Of a stretch of 33,122 nt of DNA, positions 8,787 through 15,942 are shown one piece after another. Below the pieces are notes generated by a model. That model worked only from the letters and a program-made list of their open reading frames with translations, did not search any database and had not been told where the DNA came from. The stretch comes from JBBRZF01 sp038236965. GTDB taxonomy: Bacteria > Acidobacteriota > Terriglobia > Terriglobales > Acidobacteriaceae. Positions within the stretch are counted from its first letter, which is position 1, and every line of letters starts with the position of its first letter. The stretch lies in NCBI GenBank assembly GCA_038236965.1, contig JBBRZF010000018.1:1-33122 (forward strand), in the 5' to 3' direction. A program made the translations under genes and the position numbers.

Positions 8787-9530
8787 ATGCGCCGTTTGCT
8801 TGGACTATTGGGTCTCGCCTGTATCTCGTTGTCAACTCTTGCTCAGAACACCATTCCCGGGACTTTTAGCCAGCAAACCGGGCAGAACAAGACTGTCGTC
8901 GGCGGCTATGTGGTGGCTCCGCCTAGTATCAGTCTAGGCAACGGGCTCTCCCCAACCGTCATCACCACGATGTCCACCGTGGAAATTGCCGGAACGCAAC
9001 CCGCCGTCGCCGTGGAGACATTTAACTCCATTGGAAACAGCGACTTAGATACGATACCCCTCAAGCCATTCGACTTCGTTGTAGCCGACAAAAACAGTGA
9101 CGCTCTCTCGCTAGGCGAGGTCGCCGCAAGCCTGCGTCGCAGCAGCGTGCAGGTCGGGAAAGTCTATACGAATGAAGACCTTACGGTTCCTAAGCGCTCC
9201 GATACGATGGACAACCTGAACGCCGGAAACAGCAACACGGGCGGCATCACGGGAACCCAACCGACCGAACAAGCCTCTGCGCAAGGTAATGAAAACAGGG
9301 GAGTTACAGAGAGTAGCTCGCCATTTTGGCCGCCGCCGCAGATCGCCCAATCCATGAACCGCGAAGTCGCGCAAATTTCCACGCCCACCGACCAATCCGC
9401 GCAAGCAACTGAAAACAATGGAAATAAAGGGGGAACGCTGCCCCACACAGCGTCGCCTTTGCCGCTCCTGGCGTTGCTGGGACTCTTCGTGATTATTTGC
9501 TCGTTTATTCTAAAAACCCGCGCCAACTAG
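8787..9530 (+). CDS. Secreted hypothetical protein with LPxTA-like C-terminal sorting-type tail
   Basis: This 247-residue protein has a clear signal peptide (MRRLLGLLGLACISLSTLAQ, cleavage after about residue 20). The body is low-complexity and rich in Asn, Thr, Ser, Gln and Gly, with no family I recognise. Its end is tripartite: LPHTAS, then about 20 hydrophobic residues (PLPLLALLGLFVIICSFIL), then basic KTRAN. This is the layout of sortase or exosortase-type sorting signals, or a simple C-terminal membrane anchor. ATG at 8787 is preceded by GGGGG six bases upstream. The gene is bracketed by an inverted copy and two direct copies of a 20-mer. A surface-anchored protein is inferred; the function is unknown. 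Confidence 0.75.
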   Translation: MRRLLGLLGLACISLSTLAQNTIPGTFSQQTGQNKTVVGGYVVAPPSISLGNGLSPTVITTMSTVEIAGTQPAVAVETFNSIGNSDLDTIPLKPFDFVVADKNSDALSLGEVAASLRRSSVQVGKVYTNEDLTVPKRSDTMDNLNAGNSNTGGITGTQPTEQASAQGNENRGVTESSSPFWPPPQIAQSMNREVAQISTPTDQSAQATENNGNKGGTLPHTASPLPLLALLGLFVIICSFILKTRAN

Positions 9531-9544
9531 CCCAAAACACGCAA

Positions 9545-9564
9545 AAAGCAGTAAAGAATGCTGC
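9545..9564 (+). repeat. 20-mer repeat, first downstream copy
   Basis: The sequence AAAGCAGTAAAGAATGCTGC is preceded by ACGCAA. It pairs with a second direct copy 54 bases on and an inverted copy at 8683-8702. Confidence 0.88.
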
Positions 9565-9598
9565 ACAGAATCGACGAAAAACACGTTACGGAAACGCA

Positions 9599-9618
9599 AA
9601 AGCAGTGAAGAATGCTGC
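9599..9618 (+). repeat. 20-mer repeat, second downstream copy
   Basis: The sequence AAAGCAGTGAAGAATGCTGC is again preceded by ACGCA. It lies 13 bases before the end of the convergent gene that terminates at 9632. Confidence 0.88.
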
Positions 9619-9631
9619 AACGCTTCGCTGG

Positions 9632-10483
9632 TTACTTGCGGTCGTCGTCTCCATCGCGCATCATCATCACTTTTGCGCTCTCCTTGGTGAAGGACATGAC
9701 CATGGTGTCACCAGCGGGAGTGTTGAGGAGTGATTGAGCAAGTCCGATCTGGACGATGGTGCGAATCTCGGGGTCGGAGATTTCCTTGAGCTGTTCCTGC
9801 GCGAACATGGGAGAAATCTTCATGGCCAGCATCATCATGCCGCGATAGCCGGCGGTTGATGGCCAGTAGGGTTTGGGTGCGAGGTTGGGATTGTCGGCGT
9901 TGATATCGATCTTGTAGATTTTTTCAGCGGCGGTGATTCCCTTTTCGATGATCTTCTTTGCGTCATCTTTTTCGTCGAGCATGAAATAGACGCTGGCGAT
10001 GTCGCGCATGCTCATCATGGAGGCGTCGCCATCGAGTTGACTCGCGCTCTCGGTGGCTTTGGTGAGCGCGCTGTGGGCGACGCTGATGTTTTTCTTTCCG
10101 TTGGAGCGAGCGATGGAGACGAGTGTCTGGGTCTTCATGCGCGGGTCGCTGAGGGTGACGGCCGAGGCGAGAGCGTCGGCGGGATTCTTCTCGGCGTCGG
10201 CCAGGATTTTTTGCATGCGTTGCATTTCCATCGGATTGGGCTGTGCGCCGGGGCCGCCTTGCGCCATCTTCGGAGGGGCACCGGAGCCTACGAAGAACGA
10301 AGTTCCGTTGCCGGGATTCTTCTTGTCCGTATCGAGCGAGCCCACTCCTTGCGGATACTTTGCCAGCAAGGTCTGCACGGTCTGAAATTCCTTGGCTAGT
10401 TTTTCTGCTTGCTGGGGATCGAGTTCCCGCACGATGGGCAGCAACTGGAACAACCTGTACTCATATTGTCCATTCAACTGCAC
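9632..10483 (-). CDS. C-terminal part of a frameshifted secreted helical-repeat protein
   Basis: This is the downstream half of one gene whose upstream half is at 10461-11324. The listed start is only the first in-frame GTG; the reading frame continues upstream without a stop to about 10530. There it would read EGPAVVSIASSKGAVQLNG, in register with the end of the upstream half if a single extra base near 10533-10537 is removed. The segment is alpha-helical and lysine/methionine-rich (MMSMRDIASVYFMLDEKDDA), resembling TPR-like helical hairpins, and ends with an acidic tail DGDDDRK. I do not recognise a named family. Either this is a recent pseudogene or the base is an assembly error. The intact product would be about 560 residues. 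Confidence 0.7.
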   Translation of the reverse strand: MQLNGQYEYRLFQLLPIVRELDPQQAEKLAKEFQTVQTLLAKYPQGVGSLDTDKKNPGNGTSFFVGSGAPPKMAQGGPGAQPNPMEMQRMQKILADAEKNPADALASAVTLSDPRMKTQTLVSIARSNGKKNISVAHSALTKATESASQLDGDASMMSMRDIASVYFMLDEKDDAKKIIEKGITAAEKIYKIDINADNPNLAPKPYWPSTAGYRGMMMLAMKISPMFAQEQLKEISDPEIRTIVQIGLAQSLLNTPAGDTMVMSFTKESAKVMMMRDGDDDRK

Positions 10484-11324
10484 GGCGCCTTTCGACGACG
10501 CGATGCTGACGACGGCGGGGCCTTCCTTGGTCCTTGGCTTCGCTATCGATTTTGCGCGCCTGGGTGAGCACGGTGTCGATGGCCTGCATGATGAGCGATG
10601 AAGGCAGGTCTTTGTAATTCTGCGTGATGAGCGTACCGAAATCGCCGGGTCCTCCGGTGAATCCGTTGTGGTCGGCCTGGTGGTCGCGGAAGCTGGCGAG
10701 GGCGACGGTGAACAACTGCTGGCGGTCGTCGGCGTGATCGGGGCCGTAGGTTTCCATGAGTTTGGAAACGGCTCCGTAGGGAATTTCTTTTTCCTGGCCG
10801 ATGCGCTGAATCATCTGCAAGCCGCGGTCCGACTGCCTGGTGCGAATGTAATAGCCGAGGAGTTGGGTGACGACGCGTTCGCGCGCTTGCGGTGCAAGTT
10901 GGGGAAGCAGTTCGTCCACCTTGTCGGGCGCGAGCGGAATCATGGCCAAGAGGATCTGCTGAGGTGCCATGCTGGCTTCGCGCTTCACGTGAGGATCGAG
11001 TTCTTCGATTCCGGCGATGCTGGCGGTGAAGGCTTCCTTGTAGAGTTCGATGGCTTTGGCTTTGTCGGATTGCTGGTAGGCGCGGGCGAGTTGGAAAAGT
11101 GCGTAGGCGCGAGTGGAACTGTCGCGCATGCCACGCGCCGGGCCCTCGGAAGATTCCAGCAATTGCATGGCGTGTTTGCGGTCTTCCTTGGTGATCTTGG
11201 CTTCGGGAGCGCGTTCGCGGTCGGGGCTGCCTGCGCGGATTTGCGTCTGTTCCATGCGTTGTCCATCTTGGGCGAAGAGAGGAAGAGCGAGAGCGGCGGC
11301 GAGGAGAAGGATGGGGATGCGCAT
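10461..11324 (-). CDS. N-terminal part of a frameshifted secreted helical-repeat protein
   Basis: The ATG at 11324 has GGAGG five bases upstream and starts a perfect signal peptide (MRIPILLLAAALALPLFAQ). The mature part is helical with TPR-like segments such as STRAYALFQLARAYQQSD, then LLPQLAPQARERVVTQLL. The last 20 or so residues (GRPRRRQHRVVERRRAVEWT) are Arg-rich and out of character. The neighbouring frame carries the sensible continuation, so the true frame shifts by one base near 10533-10537. The frame also remains open upstream to 11504. That extension translates a palindromic intergenic repeat (GHDFSRAKK) and should not be annotated as protein. The function is unknown; a periplasmic scaffold-type role is only a guess. 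Confidence 0.72.
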   Translation of the reverse strand: MRIPILLLAAALALPLFAQDGQRMEQTQIRAGSPDRERAPEAKITKEDRKHAMQLLESSEGPARGMRDSSTRAYALFQLARAYQQSDKAKAIELYKEAFTASIAGIEELDPHVKREASMAPQQILLAMIPLAPDKVDELLPQLAPQARERVVTQLLGYYIRTRQSDRGLQMIQRIGQEKEIPYGAVSKLMETYGPDHADDRQQLFTVALASFRDHQADHNGFTGGPGDFGTLITQNYKDLPSSLIMQAIDTVLTQARKIDSEAKDQGRPRRRQHRVVERRRAVEWTI

Positions 11325-11334
11325 GGAACCTCCG

Positions 11335-11386
11335 GGGCTAAAGCTCCCTTTAAAGTGAAGCTTTTTGGCACGACTAAAGTCGTGCC
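11335..11386. repeat. Palindromic intergenic element with perfect 9-bp stem
   Basis: GGCACGACT (11367-11375) and AGTCGTGCC (11378-11386) form a perfect 9-bp stem with a two-base centre. A second small hairpin, GGGGCT/AGCTCC, lies at about 11335-11348. The element sits directly upstream of the start codon of the frameshifted secreted protein, on its 5' side. Similar CACGACT...AGTCGTG palindromes are, from memory, widespread between acidobacterial genes. Confidence 0.75.
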
Positions 11387-11505
11387 CTGATACAAAGCAT
11401 TCTTGCTGTTGAATAGAGTCGTGCAAAATCAAAGACCAGAAGCGAAGCAACAGCGAGATCGCCCTCGCCGAGTTTAGACGGTGGGCAAAGATAAGGGTGA
11501 GCAAC

Positions 11506-11531
11506 TTGCATGTGGTTCATTTTGAATGCAA
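11506..11531. promoter_or_regulatory. Possible operator: 6-bp inverted repeat upstream of the MFS gene
   Basis: TTGCAT (11506-11511) and ATGCAA (11526-11531) form an inverted repeat with 14 bases between, 82 bases upstream of the MFS start. It could be a regulator site, or TTGCAT could serve as a -35 box. Evidence is weak. Confidence 0.25.
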
Positions 11532-11612
11532 TCTGCTACTCTGTCGGCTTGAGTTGGAAGAAGTTGGGCCCGGTATTCGTGTTCAACCCGAAGAAGTGAA
11601 AGGTTCCCCCGC

Positions 11613-12911
11613 ATGGTGGATGCGCAAACGATCGCACTAGAACGGCCGCAGCCGACGAAGTTCTACCGCTGGATGGTGTTGATATTCGTCAGCCTGGCGA
11701 TGTTCGGTAATTACTACATTTACGACAGCATTGCACCGATTGCGGACCTGCTGAAGTCGCAACTTAGCTTTACGGATGTGATGATCGGACGTTTGTACTC
11801 GGTGTACAGCTACGCTGCGGTCGCAACGCTATTGCTGGGAGGCGTGATTATCGACCGTTGGGGCGTGAAGCGCGCAATCATGCTGTTTGGCGTGCTTTGC
11901 ACGGTGGCCGGGATACTGACGGCGGTCTCGCCTAATTTCTACGTGATGATCGCCGGTCGCGTGATGTTGGGACTGGGCGCGGAATCACTGATAGTGGCCA
12001 TCACCACGGCCTTGGCAAAATGGTTCAAGGGCAAGGAACTTAGTTTTGCATTCGGTATCAACCTGACTGTCGCACGTCTCGGTTCGGTGGCTGCGGACAG
12101 ATCGCCCACCTGGGCGAGACACTGGTATTCAAACTGGCAGGACCCTCTGTGGATCTCCGCCGTCATCGGTGGCTTCTGCATCGTGGGCGCGGTGATCTAC
12201 TGGATGCTGGAGAACACGGCGGCGAAACGATATGCGCTGGGCGAAGCGGGTTCGACGGACAAACTGGTGTGGCGTGACCTGGTGACATTCGATCGCTCGT
12301 TCTGGTTTGTGGTGGCGCTGTGCGTAACTTTCTATTCGGCCATTCTGCCGTTCCGGTCGTTCGCGATCAAATTCTTCCAGGAGGGTCATGGGGTGTCGCG
12401 TGAAGTCGCTGGCGGATTAAACTCGCTGTTGCCGCTTTCCGCGATGATCGCCACGCCGTTATTTGGATTGCTGGTAGATCGCGTGGGTAAGCGAGCGCTC
12501 TTTATGGCCGCAGGCTCGTTGCTGCTGACGCCGGTGTTCCTGATGATGTTGCCGCGAGTGGACATCAATCTCTATATTCCAATCGCCTTGGTGGGTGTGG
12601 CGTATTCGCTGATCCCGGCAGTGATGTGGCCTTCCGTGGCCTACATTGTGGATGCGCGAAGACTCGGCACGGCCTACGCACTGATGACGCTGGTGCAACA
12701 GGTGGGCGTAGCAGCGATGGATGAAGGCATCGGTCGCGCGAACGATATGGCGGGAGCTTCGGCGGCGAACCCGGGTGGATACAATCCGATGCTCTACATA
12801 CTTTCCGCGTTGGGCTTCTTTGGGTTGCTGTTCTCGTTCCTGCTCTGGAAGACCGAGCGTGGCCCGAATGCGCATGGCTTGGAAAGTATCACGACGAAGA
12901 GCGCGGGATAG
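11613..12911 (+). CDS. Major facilitator superfamily transporter, MFSD1-like
   Basis: This 432-residue protein has about 12 transmembrane segments in two bundles, separated by a polar loop near residues 205-225. The motif-A loop GVIIDRWGVKRA is present. Residues about 120-150 contain the run RVMLGLGAES, then AKWFKGKELSFAFGINLTVA and RLGS. This closely resembles the signature of eukaryotic MFSD1 proteins (FG.GGESL, WFKGKEL, ARIGS), known as lysosomal dipeptide transporters. A peptide or organic-anion substrate is therefore possible but unproven. ATG at 11613 has AAAGG about 7-10 bases upstream. It is probably monocistronic: the upstream gene is divergent and a palindromic repeat lies just downstream. 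Confidence 0.85.
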   Translation: MVDAQTIALERPQPTKFYRWMVLIFVSLAMFGNYYIYDSIAPIADLLKSQLSFTDVMIGRLYSVYSYAAVATLLLGGVIIDRWGVKRAIMLFGVLCTVAGILTAVSPNFYVMIAGRVMLGLGAESLIVAITTALAKWFKGKELSFAFGINLTVARLGSVAADRSPTWARHWYSNWQDPLWISAVIGGFCIVGAVIYWMLENTAAKRYALGEAGSTDKLVWRDLVTFDRSFWFVVALCVTFYSAILPFRSFAIKFFQEGHGVSREVAGGLNSLLPLSAMIATPLFGLLVDRVGKRALFMAAGSLLLTPVFLMMLPRVDINLYIPIALVGVAYSLIPAVMWPSVAYIVDARRLGTAYALMTLVQQVGVAAMDEGIGRANDMAGASAANPGGYNPMLYILSALGFFGLLFSFLLWKTERGPNAHGLESITTKSAG

Positions 12912-12976
12912 GACGGTTGGAACAAGCAATGGGTCGGTAGCGGAAGGCAAGAGCGAGGCGTGCTGCGCTAGCCATG

Positions 12977-13003
12977 CCCGGACGAGGCGTCCGGGGCCCA
13001 CGT
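12977..13003. repeat. REP-like palindrome, copy 1 (CCCGGACG-agg-CGTCCGGG)
   Basis: A perfect 8-bp stem with a 3-base loop is followed by GCCCACGT. A second copy with the same loop and the same GGCCCACGT tail is at 25878-25902. Confidence 0.82.
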
Positions 13004-13283
13004 GAGGCAGAGCTAGTCTGGGCCACCTTAGGCAGAGCAAGAGCGGACAAAGGCAAGGGCAAAGGACGCGGCAACAACAAAGCCATCAGCAACAACAAAC
13101 AGGTAAATCGTGGCTACAGGCAACCAATGTGGCAGGCAAGTGCCTCTCTCTGTTATGTCCTTCGGCCCCTAGAGCAGTTTCACAGGTTTTCGCGCCAAGC
13201 GTTCCTTCGAGAGACGCACGTCATCGGAAACGGTTTCGCCATTGATTTGGCGAGACTTCACAGTACAACGAACAGCTACACTG

Positions 13284-13309
13284 GTTGCATCTAAAACTGT
13301 TGCATCTAA
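13284..13309 (+). promoter_or_regulatory. Tandem exact 11-mer (GTTGCATCTAA x2) upstream of the sigma factor
   Basis: GTTGCATCTAA occurs at 13284-13294 and 13299-13309, 15 bases start to start, ending 27 bases before the sigma-factor start codon. The position suits an operator or promoter element controlling the sigma gene. The role is inferred. Confidence 0.5.
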
Positions 13310-13336
13310 CCTAGAGAGCAACCTGACAAAGGCGAA

Positions 13337-13942
13337 TTGACTCAAGCGAAGAAAATACTGGCTTCCGGTATCTCCGAAGCAGAAGCAATCGAGAGAGCCA
13401 AAGCTGGCGACGCCGAGTGCTTTGAAGCACTCTACGGTCTCCATAAGCGGCGCGTTTATTCCCTGTGCTTGCGCATGACGGGGAATACGGCCGAAGCGGA
13501 AGACCTGACGCAAGAGGCGTTCCTGCAGCTTTATCGAAAGATTGCTACGTTTCGTGGAGAATCGGCATTTTCGACCTGGCTTCATCGCCTGGCCGTCAAC
13601 GTGGTATTAATGCATCTGCGGAAGAAAGGCCTTCCCGAGGTTTCGCTCGAGGAGACCTTGGAGCCGCAGCAGGAAGACGGACCGAAGAAGGACATCGGCG
13701 CGCGCGATAACGTGCTGGCCGGGTCCATCGATCGCGTGAACCTGGAACGGGCGATTGAAAGTCTGCCGCCGGGTTATCGCATCATCTTCGTACTGCACGA
13801 CATTGAAGGTTACGAACATAACGAGATTGCCGAGATGATGGGATGCTCGATCGGCAACAGTAAATCGCAGTTGCACAAGGCTCGCATGAAGCTCAGAGAC
13901 TTGCTTAAAACCAGCAGAGCCGAAAAGGCCATGAAGCGGTGA
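13337..13942 (+). CDS. ECF-type RNA polymerase sigma factor (sigma-70 family, RpoE-like)
   Basis: This 201-residue protein has both ECF domains. Region 2 covers about residues 25-95, with AEDLTQEAFLQLY (the DLTQE box at 56-60) and FSTWLHRLAVNVV (78-90). Region 4 covers about 130-185, with SLPPGYRIIFVLHDIEGYEH followed by NEIAEMMGCSIGNSKSQLH, the helix-turn-helix that binds the -35 element. There is no region 3. The start is a TTG at 13337 with AAAGG four bases upstream; no in-frame ATG exists before residue 47 and an in-frame stop lies 27 bases upstream. It is followed 68 bases later by a zinc-finger anti-sigma gene, so it is probably held inactive by that partner. A tandem 11-mer upstream may mediate autoregulation. 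Confidence 0.92.
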   Translation: MTQAKKILASGISEAEAIERAKAGDAECFEALYGLHKRRVYSLCLRMTGNTAEAEDLTQEAFLQLYRKIATFRGESAFSTWLHRLAVNVVLMHLRKKGLPEVSLEETLEPQQEDGPKKDIGARDNVLAGSIDRVNLERAIESLPPGYRIIFVLHDIEGYEHNEIAEMMGCSIGNSKSQLHKARMKLRDLLKTSRAEKAMKR

Positions 13943-14010
13943 GAGAAAGAATGAGCGCGAGCGTGGGAACCATGATTGCAACGGTACGCGGAACCCGGGG
14001 AGAGAATTAG

Positions 14011-14259
14011 ATGACCTGCGCAGAATTTCAGCGCGATTTGCCTGACATTTTTGAAGGCGGCAGTTCGCCCGCCCAGGAAGAGCACTTGCGGTCGTGCAAA
14101 GTCTGCTCCGACCTGGTGTCTGACCTTCGCTATATTGCCGAACAAGCCAAGCTGCTTGTTCCGATGGAAGATCCGAGCCCCAGGGTTTGGGAGGGAATCT
14201 CAAAATCTCTGGAGCGCGAAGGCCTGGTGAAACCCGCTCCGGCGCGAAGAGGATTTTAG
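14011..14259 (+). CDS. Zinc-finger (ZAS-type) putative anti-sigma factor, soluble
   Basis: This 82-residue protein has the conserved zinc anti-sigma arrangement: Cys at residue 3, then HLRSCKVCSDL with the HxxxCxxC motif (H25, C29, C32). The family binds its cognate ECF sigma factor and blocks RNA polymerase contact. In many members the zinc site reports redox or thiol stress. The gene follows the ECF sigma gene and has GGGGAGAG about 6 bases upstream of the ATG. Most such proteins continue into a transmembrane helix and a periplasmic sensor. This one stops after about 35 further residues (PAPARRGF), so it appears cytoplasmic. It could be a full short ZAS protein or a truncated one; no remnant of a longer frame is evident. 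Confidence 0.82.
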   Translation: MTCAEFQRDLPDIFEGGSSPAQEEHLRSCKVCSDLVSDLRYIAEQAKLLVPMEDPSPRVWEGISKSLEREGLVKPAPARRGF

Positions 14260-14568
14260 TTATCTTCGCCGCGTGAGGCGCGAGTTCAGCTCCCGAGCGC
14301 GGACGCATCACTAAACTAGCGCGTCGACGAGAGACGCGCTCCACGGGTGCATTCCAACCGATTCCCCCATCTACAGTGATCTTAGTTTTGCGGCTTTCCC
14401 CCTGCGTACGTGTCCGTGCGTGCTGCCTCCGCACTCCAGCTTCTCTCCGTTCAGTGTTACAATCCGCGTCAAGAAGCAGTAAAAATGGGCTGCCGCGGCG
14501 GGCTTCGCCGAATAGGGACGGAGCGGTGTGCGCCGGGCGGTCGAGCGAGGAATACAGCTCTGCCTGTG
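14260..14568. other. Intergenic region upstream of shikimate kinase, with strong hairpin
   Basis: It contains a perfect 8-bp stem AGCGCGTC/GACGCGCT (14318-14340, 7-base loop) without a T-run, so it is not a typical terminator. A -10-like TACAAT lies at 14458-14463 but has no good -35 box. The aroK frame is open through much of this region but lacks shikimate-kinase character there. Confidence 0.5.
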
Positions 14569-15114
14569 ATGATGTCGCGCAACCTGGCCCACCGAAGGAA
14601 AGCAGTTTTCCTGGTCGGCTTCATGGGTGCGGGAAAAACGACGGTCGGCGCAGCCCTGGCACATCGCCTGGGTTGGAGGTTTGTGGACCTCGACCGGCAG
14701 TTGGAAGCACGGGAACGTCGTACGGTCGCCGAGATTTTCAGAGAGGGTGGCGAAGAAGAATTTCGCAACGCTGAAACGCGTGCCCTGGCGGCGCTGCTGA
14801 AGGCGCTGAAGGATGGCGATCCCACGGTCGTCGCCCTGGGTGGAGGCGCATTCGCCCGACGGGAGAATGCGGCACTCTTAAAATCGGCGGGAGTGCGCAC
14901 CGTGTTTCTGGACGCACCGGTGGATGAACTTTGGCAGCGTTGCGCGGAGGCAGAGATAGACCGTCCTCTGCGCAAGAACGAAGAAGTGTTCAGACAGCTT
15001 TGCGAAGAACGCAGGCCGCATTACCTCACGGCAGAGTTCCATGTAGAGACCGGCGATAAGACTCCGTCCGAGGTGATGCGAGAGATCCAGCTATTACTGG
15101 GAGAGCAGCAATGA
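14569..15114 (+). CDS. aroK: Shikimate kinase
   Basis: This 181-residue enzyme phosphorylates shikimate to shikimate 3-phosphate in aromatic amino acid synthesis. The Walker A motif is GFMGAGKT (17-24). Next come DLDRQLE (40-46, the acidic DxD Mg/shikimate motif), EEEFRNAET (62-70, with the shikimate-binding Arg), GGGAFAR (91-97) and the lid segment with DRPLRKNEE (131-139). The length matches the family. The frame opens much further upstream (14410), but the family normally begins about 10 residues before the Walker A strand. The ATG pair at 14569/14572 is therefore the best start, though no strong ribosome-binding site is visible. The stop overlaps the ATG of the next gene by 4 bp (ATGA), implying co-translation. 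Confidence 0.93.
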   Translation: MMSRNLAHRRKAVFLVGFMGAGKTTVGAALAHRLGWRFVDLDRQLEARERRTVAEIFREGGEEEFRNAETRALAALLKALKDGDPTVVALGGGAFARRENAALLKSAGVRTVFLDAPVDELWQRCAEAEIDRPLRKNEEVFRQLCEERRPHYLTAEFHVETGDKTPSEVMREIQLLLGEQQ

Positions 15115-15857
15115 AGCAGCAATCGGGCGCGCACAAAAAAACCTTGTGGACGTTTCTAGTAAGCGTGGCAGCACTGATGCTGACGATGTCGTCGGCTGCG
15201 GGCTCAAAGAATGCTGCGGTCCAGGGAAAAATAGTGGACTCGGGTACGTTCGGCATCTACGTTCGAGGGCAGCGCGTTGCCGCGGAAATGTTCACCATCA
15301 AACAGTTTCCCGAGTACAGCTCCACCGTTTCCGAGATCAAACTCGACGGCAAGACCGCGCAGACTGCAGAGATGGTGCTGGGAGCGAATGGCGACCTTCG
15401 CAAGTATGAATGGAAGGACATGACCAGCAAGGCGATGTCCGTGCTGGAACCGAAAGACCAATTCCTCATTCAGCGCGTGACGGGCACGGACAAGCCCATG
15501 GAACAATCGTTCCTCATGCCGGCGGCGACCATCGTGCTCGACGATTATTTCTTCTCGCATCGCGAACTCCTGCTATGGAAATATCTCGCCGTTGGCTGCC
15601 AGGTGGCACCGGGACAGCAAGGGTGTCCTCTGCAACCCGCGCAGTTTGGAACCATCATTCCAAGACAACGGTCGTCATCGATGGTATCCATGGCCTACGT
15701 CGGACGCGAAAAGGTGACCCTCCACGACAAAGAGGTGGAATTGAACCGCTTCACCCTGACCAACGACGGCGTGGAGTGGAAGATCTATATCGACGACGAA
15801 AAGAAGATGCAGCGAATCGTGATCGAATCCGACGGCACGGAAGTGGTCAGAGACTAG
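15111..15857 (+). CDS. Exported conserved-type hypothetical protein coupled to aroK
   Basis: This 248-residue protein has a basic N-terminus and hydrophobic signal segment (about residues 12-30, ending SSAAG). The mature region is beta-rich (SGTFGIYVRGQRVAAEMFTI near the start) and ends with repeated short strands, such as WKIYIDDEKKMQRIVIESDG. There are two Cys in a short loop (GCQVAPGQQGC) that could form a disulfide. I do not recognise a named family. The pattern of a protein that reports a modified sugar or lipid-like strand repeat is too vague to assign. The ATG overlaps the aroK stop by 4 bp, so expression is coupled, though a shared function is not implied. An 8-mer array and an intrinsic terminator follow. 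Confidence 0.8.
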   Translation: MKQQSGAHKKTLWTFLVSVAALMLTMSSAAGSKNAAVQGKIVDSGTFGIYVRGQRVAAEMFTIKQFPEYSSTVSEIKLDGKTAQTAEMVLGANGDLRKYEWKDMTSKAMSVLEPKDQFLIQRVTGTDKPMEQSFLMPAATIVLDDYFFSHRELLLWKYLAVGCQVAPGQQGCPLQPAQFGTIIPRQRSSSMVSMAYVGREKVTLHDKEVELNRFTLTNDGVEWKIYIDDEKKMQRIVIESDGTEVVRD

Positions 15858-15864
15858 AGGAACA

Positions 15865-15895
15865 ATTTACGGATTTACGGATTTACGGATTGAAG
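15865..15895 (+). repeat. Tandem 8-mer array (ATTTACGG) right after a stop codon
   Basis: Three exact units of ATTTACGG (15865-15888) are followed by ATTGAAG, starting 7 bases after the stop at 15857. The same unit family, ending in the same ATTGAAG, recurs after the hydrolase gene at 29674. Confidence 0.88.
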
Positions 15896-15906
15896 AGCAA
15901 AAGCAG

Positions 15907-15941
15907 AAGGGATTGGGCCCACAAAGGCTTGATCCCTTTTT
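15907..15941 (+). terminator. Intrinsic terminator between the aroK unit and the galT remnant
   Basis: The outer stem AAGGGAT (15907-15913) pairs with ATCCCTT (15932-15938). An inner GCC/GGC stem lies inside, and the run of five T begins within the stem end (15937-15941). It ends transcription of the aroK pair. It begins right where the minus-strand galT remnant stops, so it may once have served both strands. Confidence 0.75.
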
Positions 15942-15942
15942 G

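Larger units (their letters stand above)
12912..13336. other. Intergenic region between the MFS gene and the ECF sigma gene
   Basis: About 425 bases without a credible gene. It holds a GGACG-palindrome repeat (12977-13003), a purine/AAC-rich low-complexity stretch around 13045-13100, a small inverted repeat TCGCCA/TGGCGA at 13236-13253, and a tandem 11-mer just before the sigma gene. The sigma-gene promoter should lie in the last 150 bases. Confidence 0.6.

Noticed and set aside
14410..14568. Longer shikimate kinase start (54 extra residues)
   Set aside because: The extension is Cys/Arg-rich and unlike the family, and includes a hairpin-rich intergenic part; Walker A would be displaced too far from the N-terminus.
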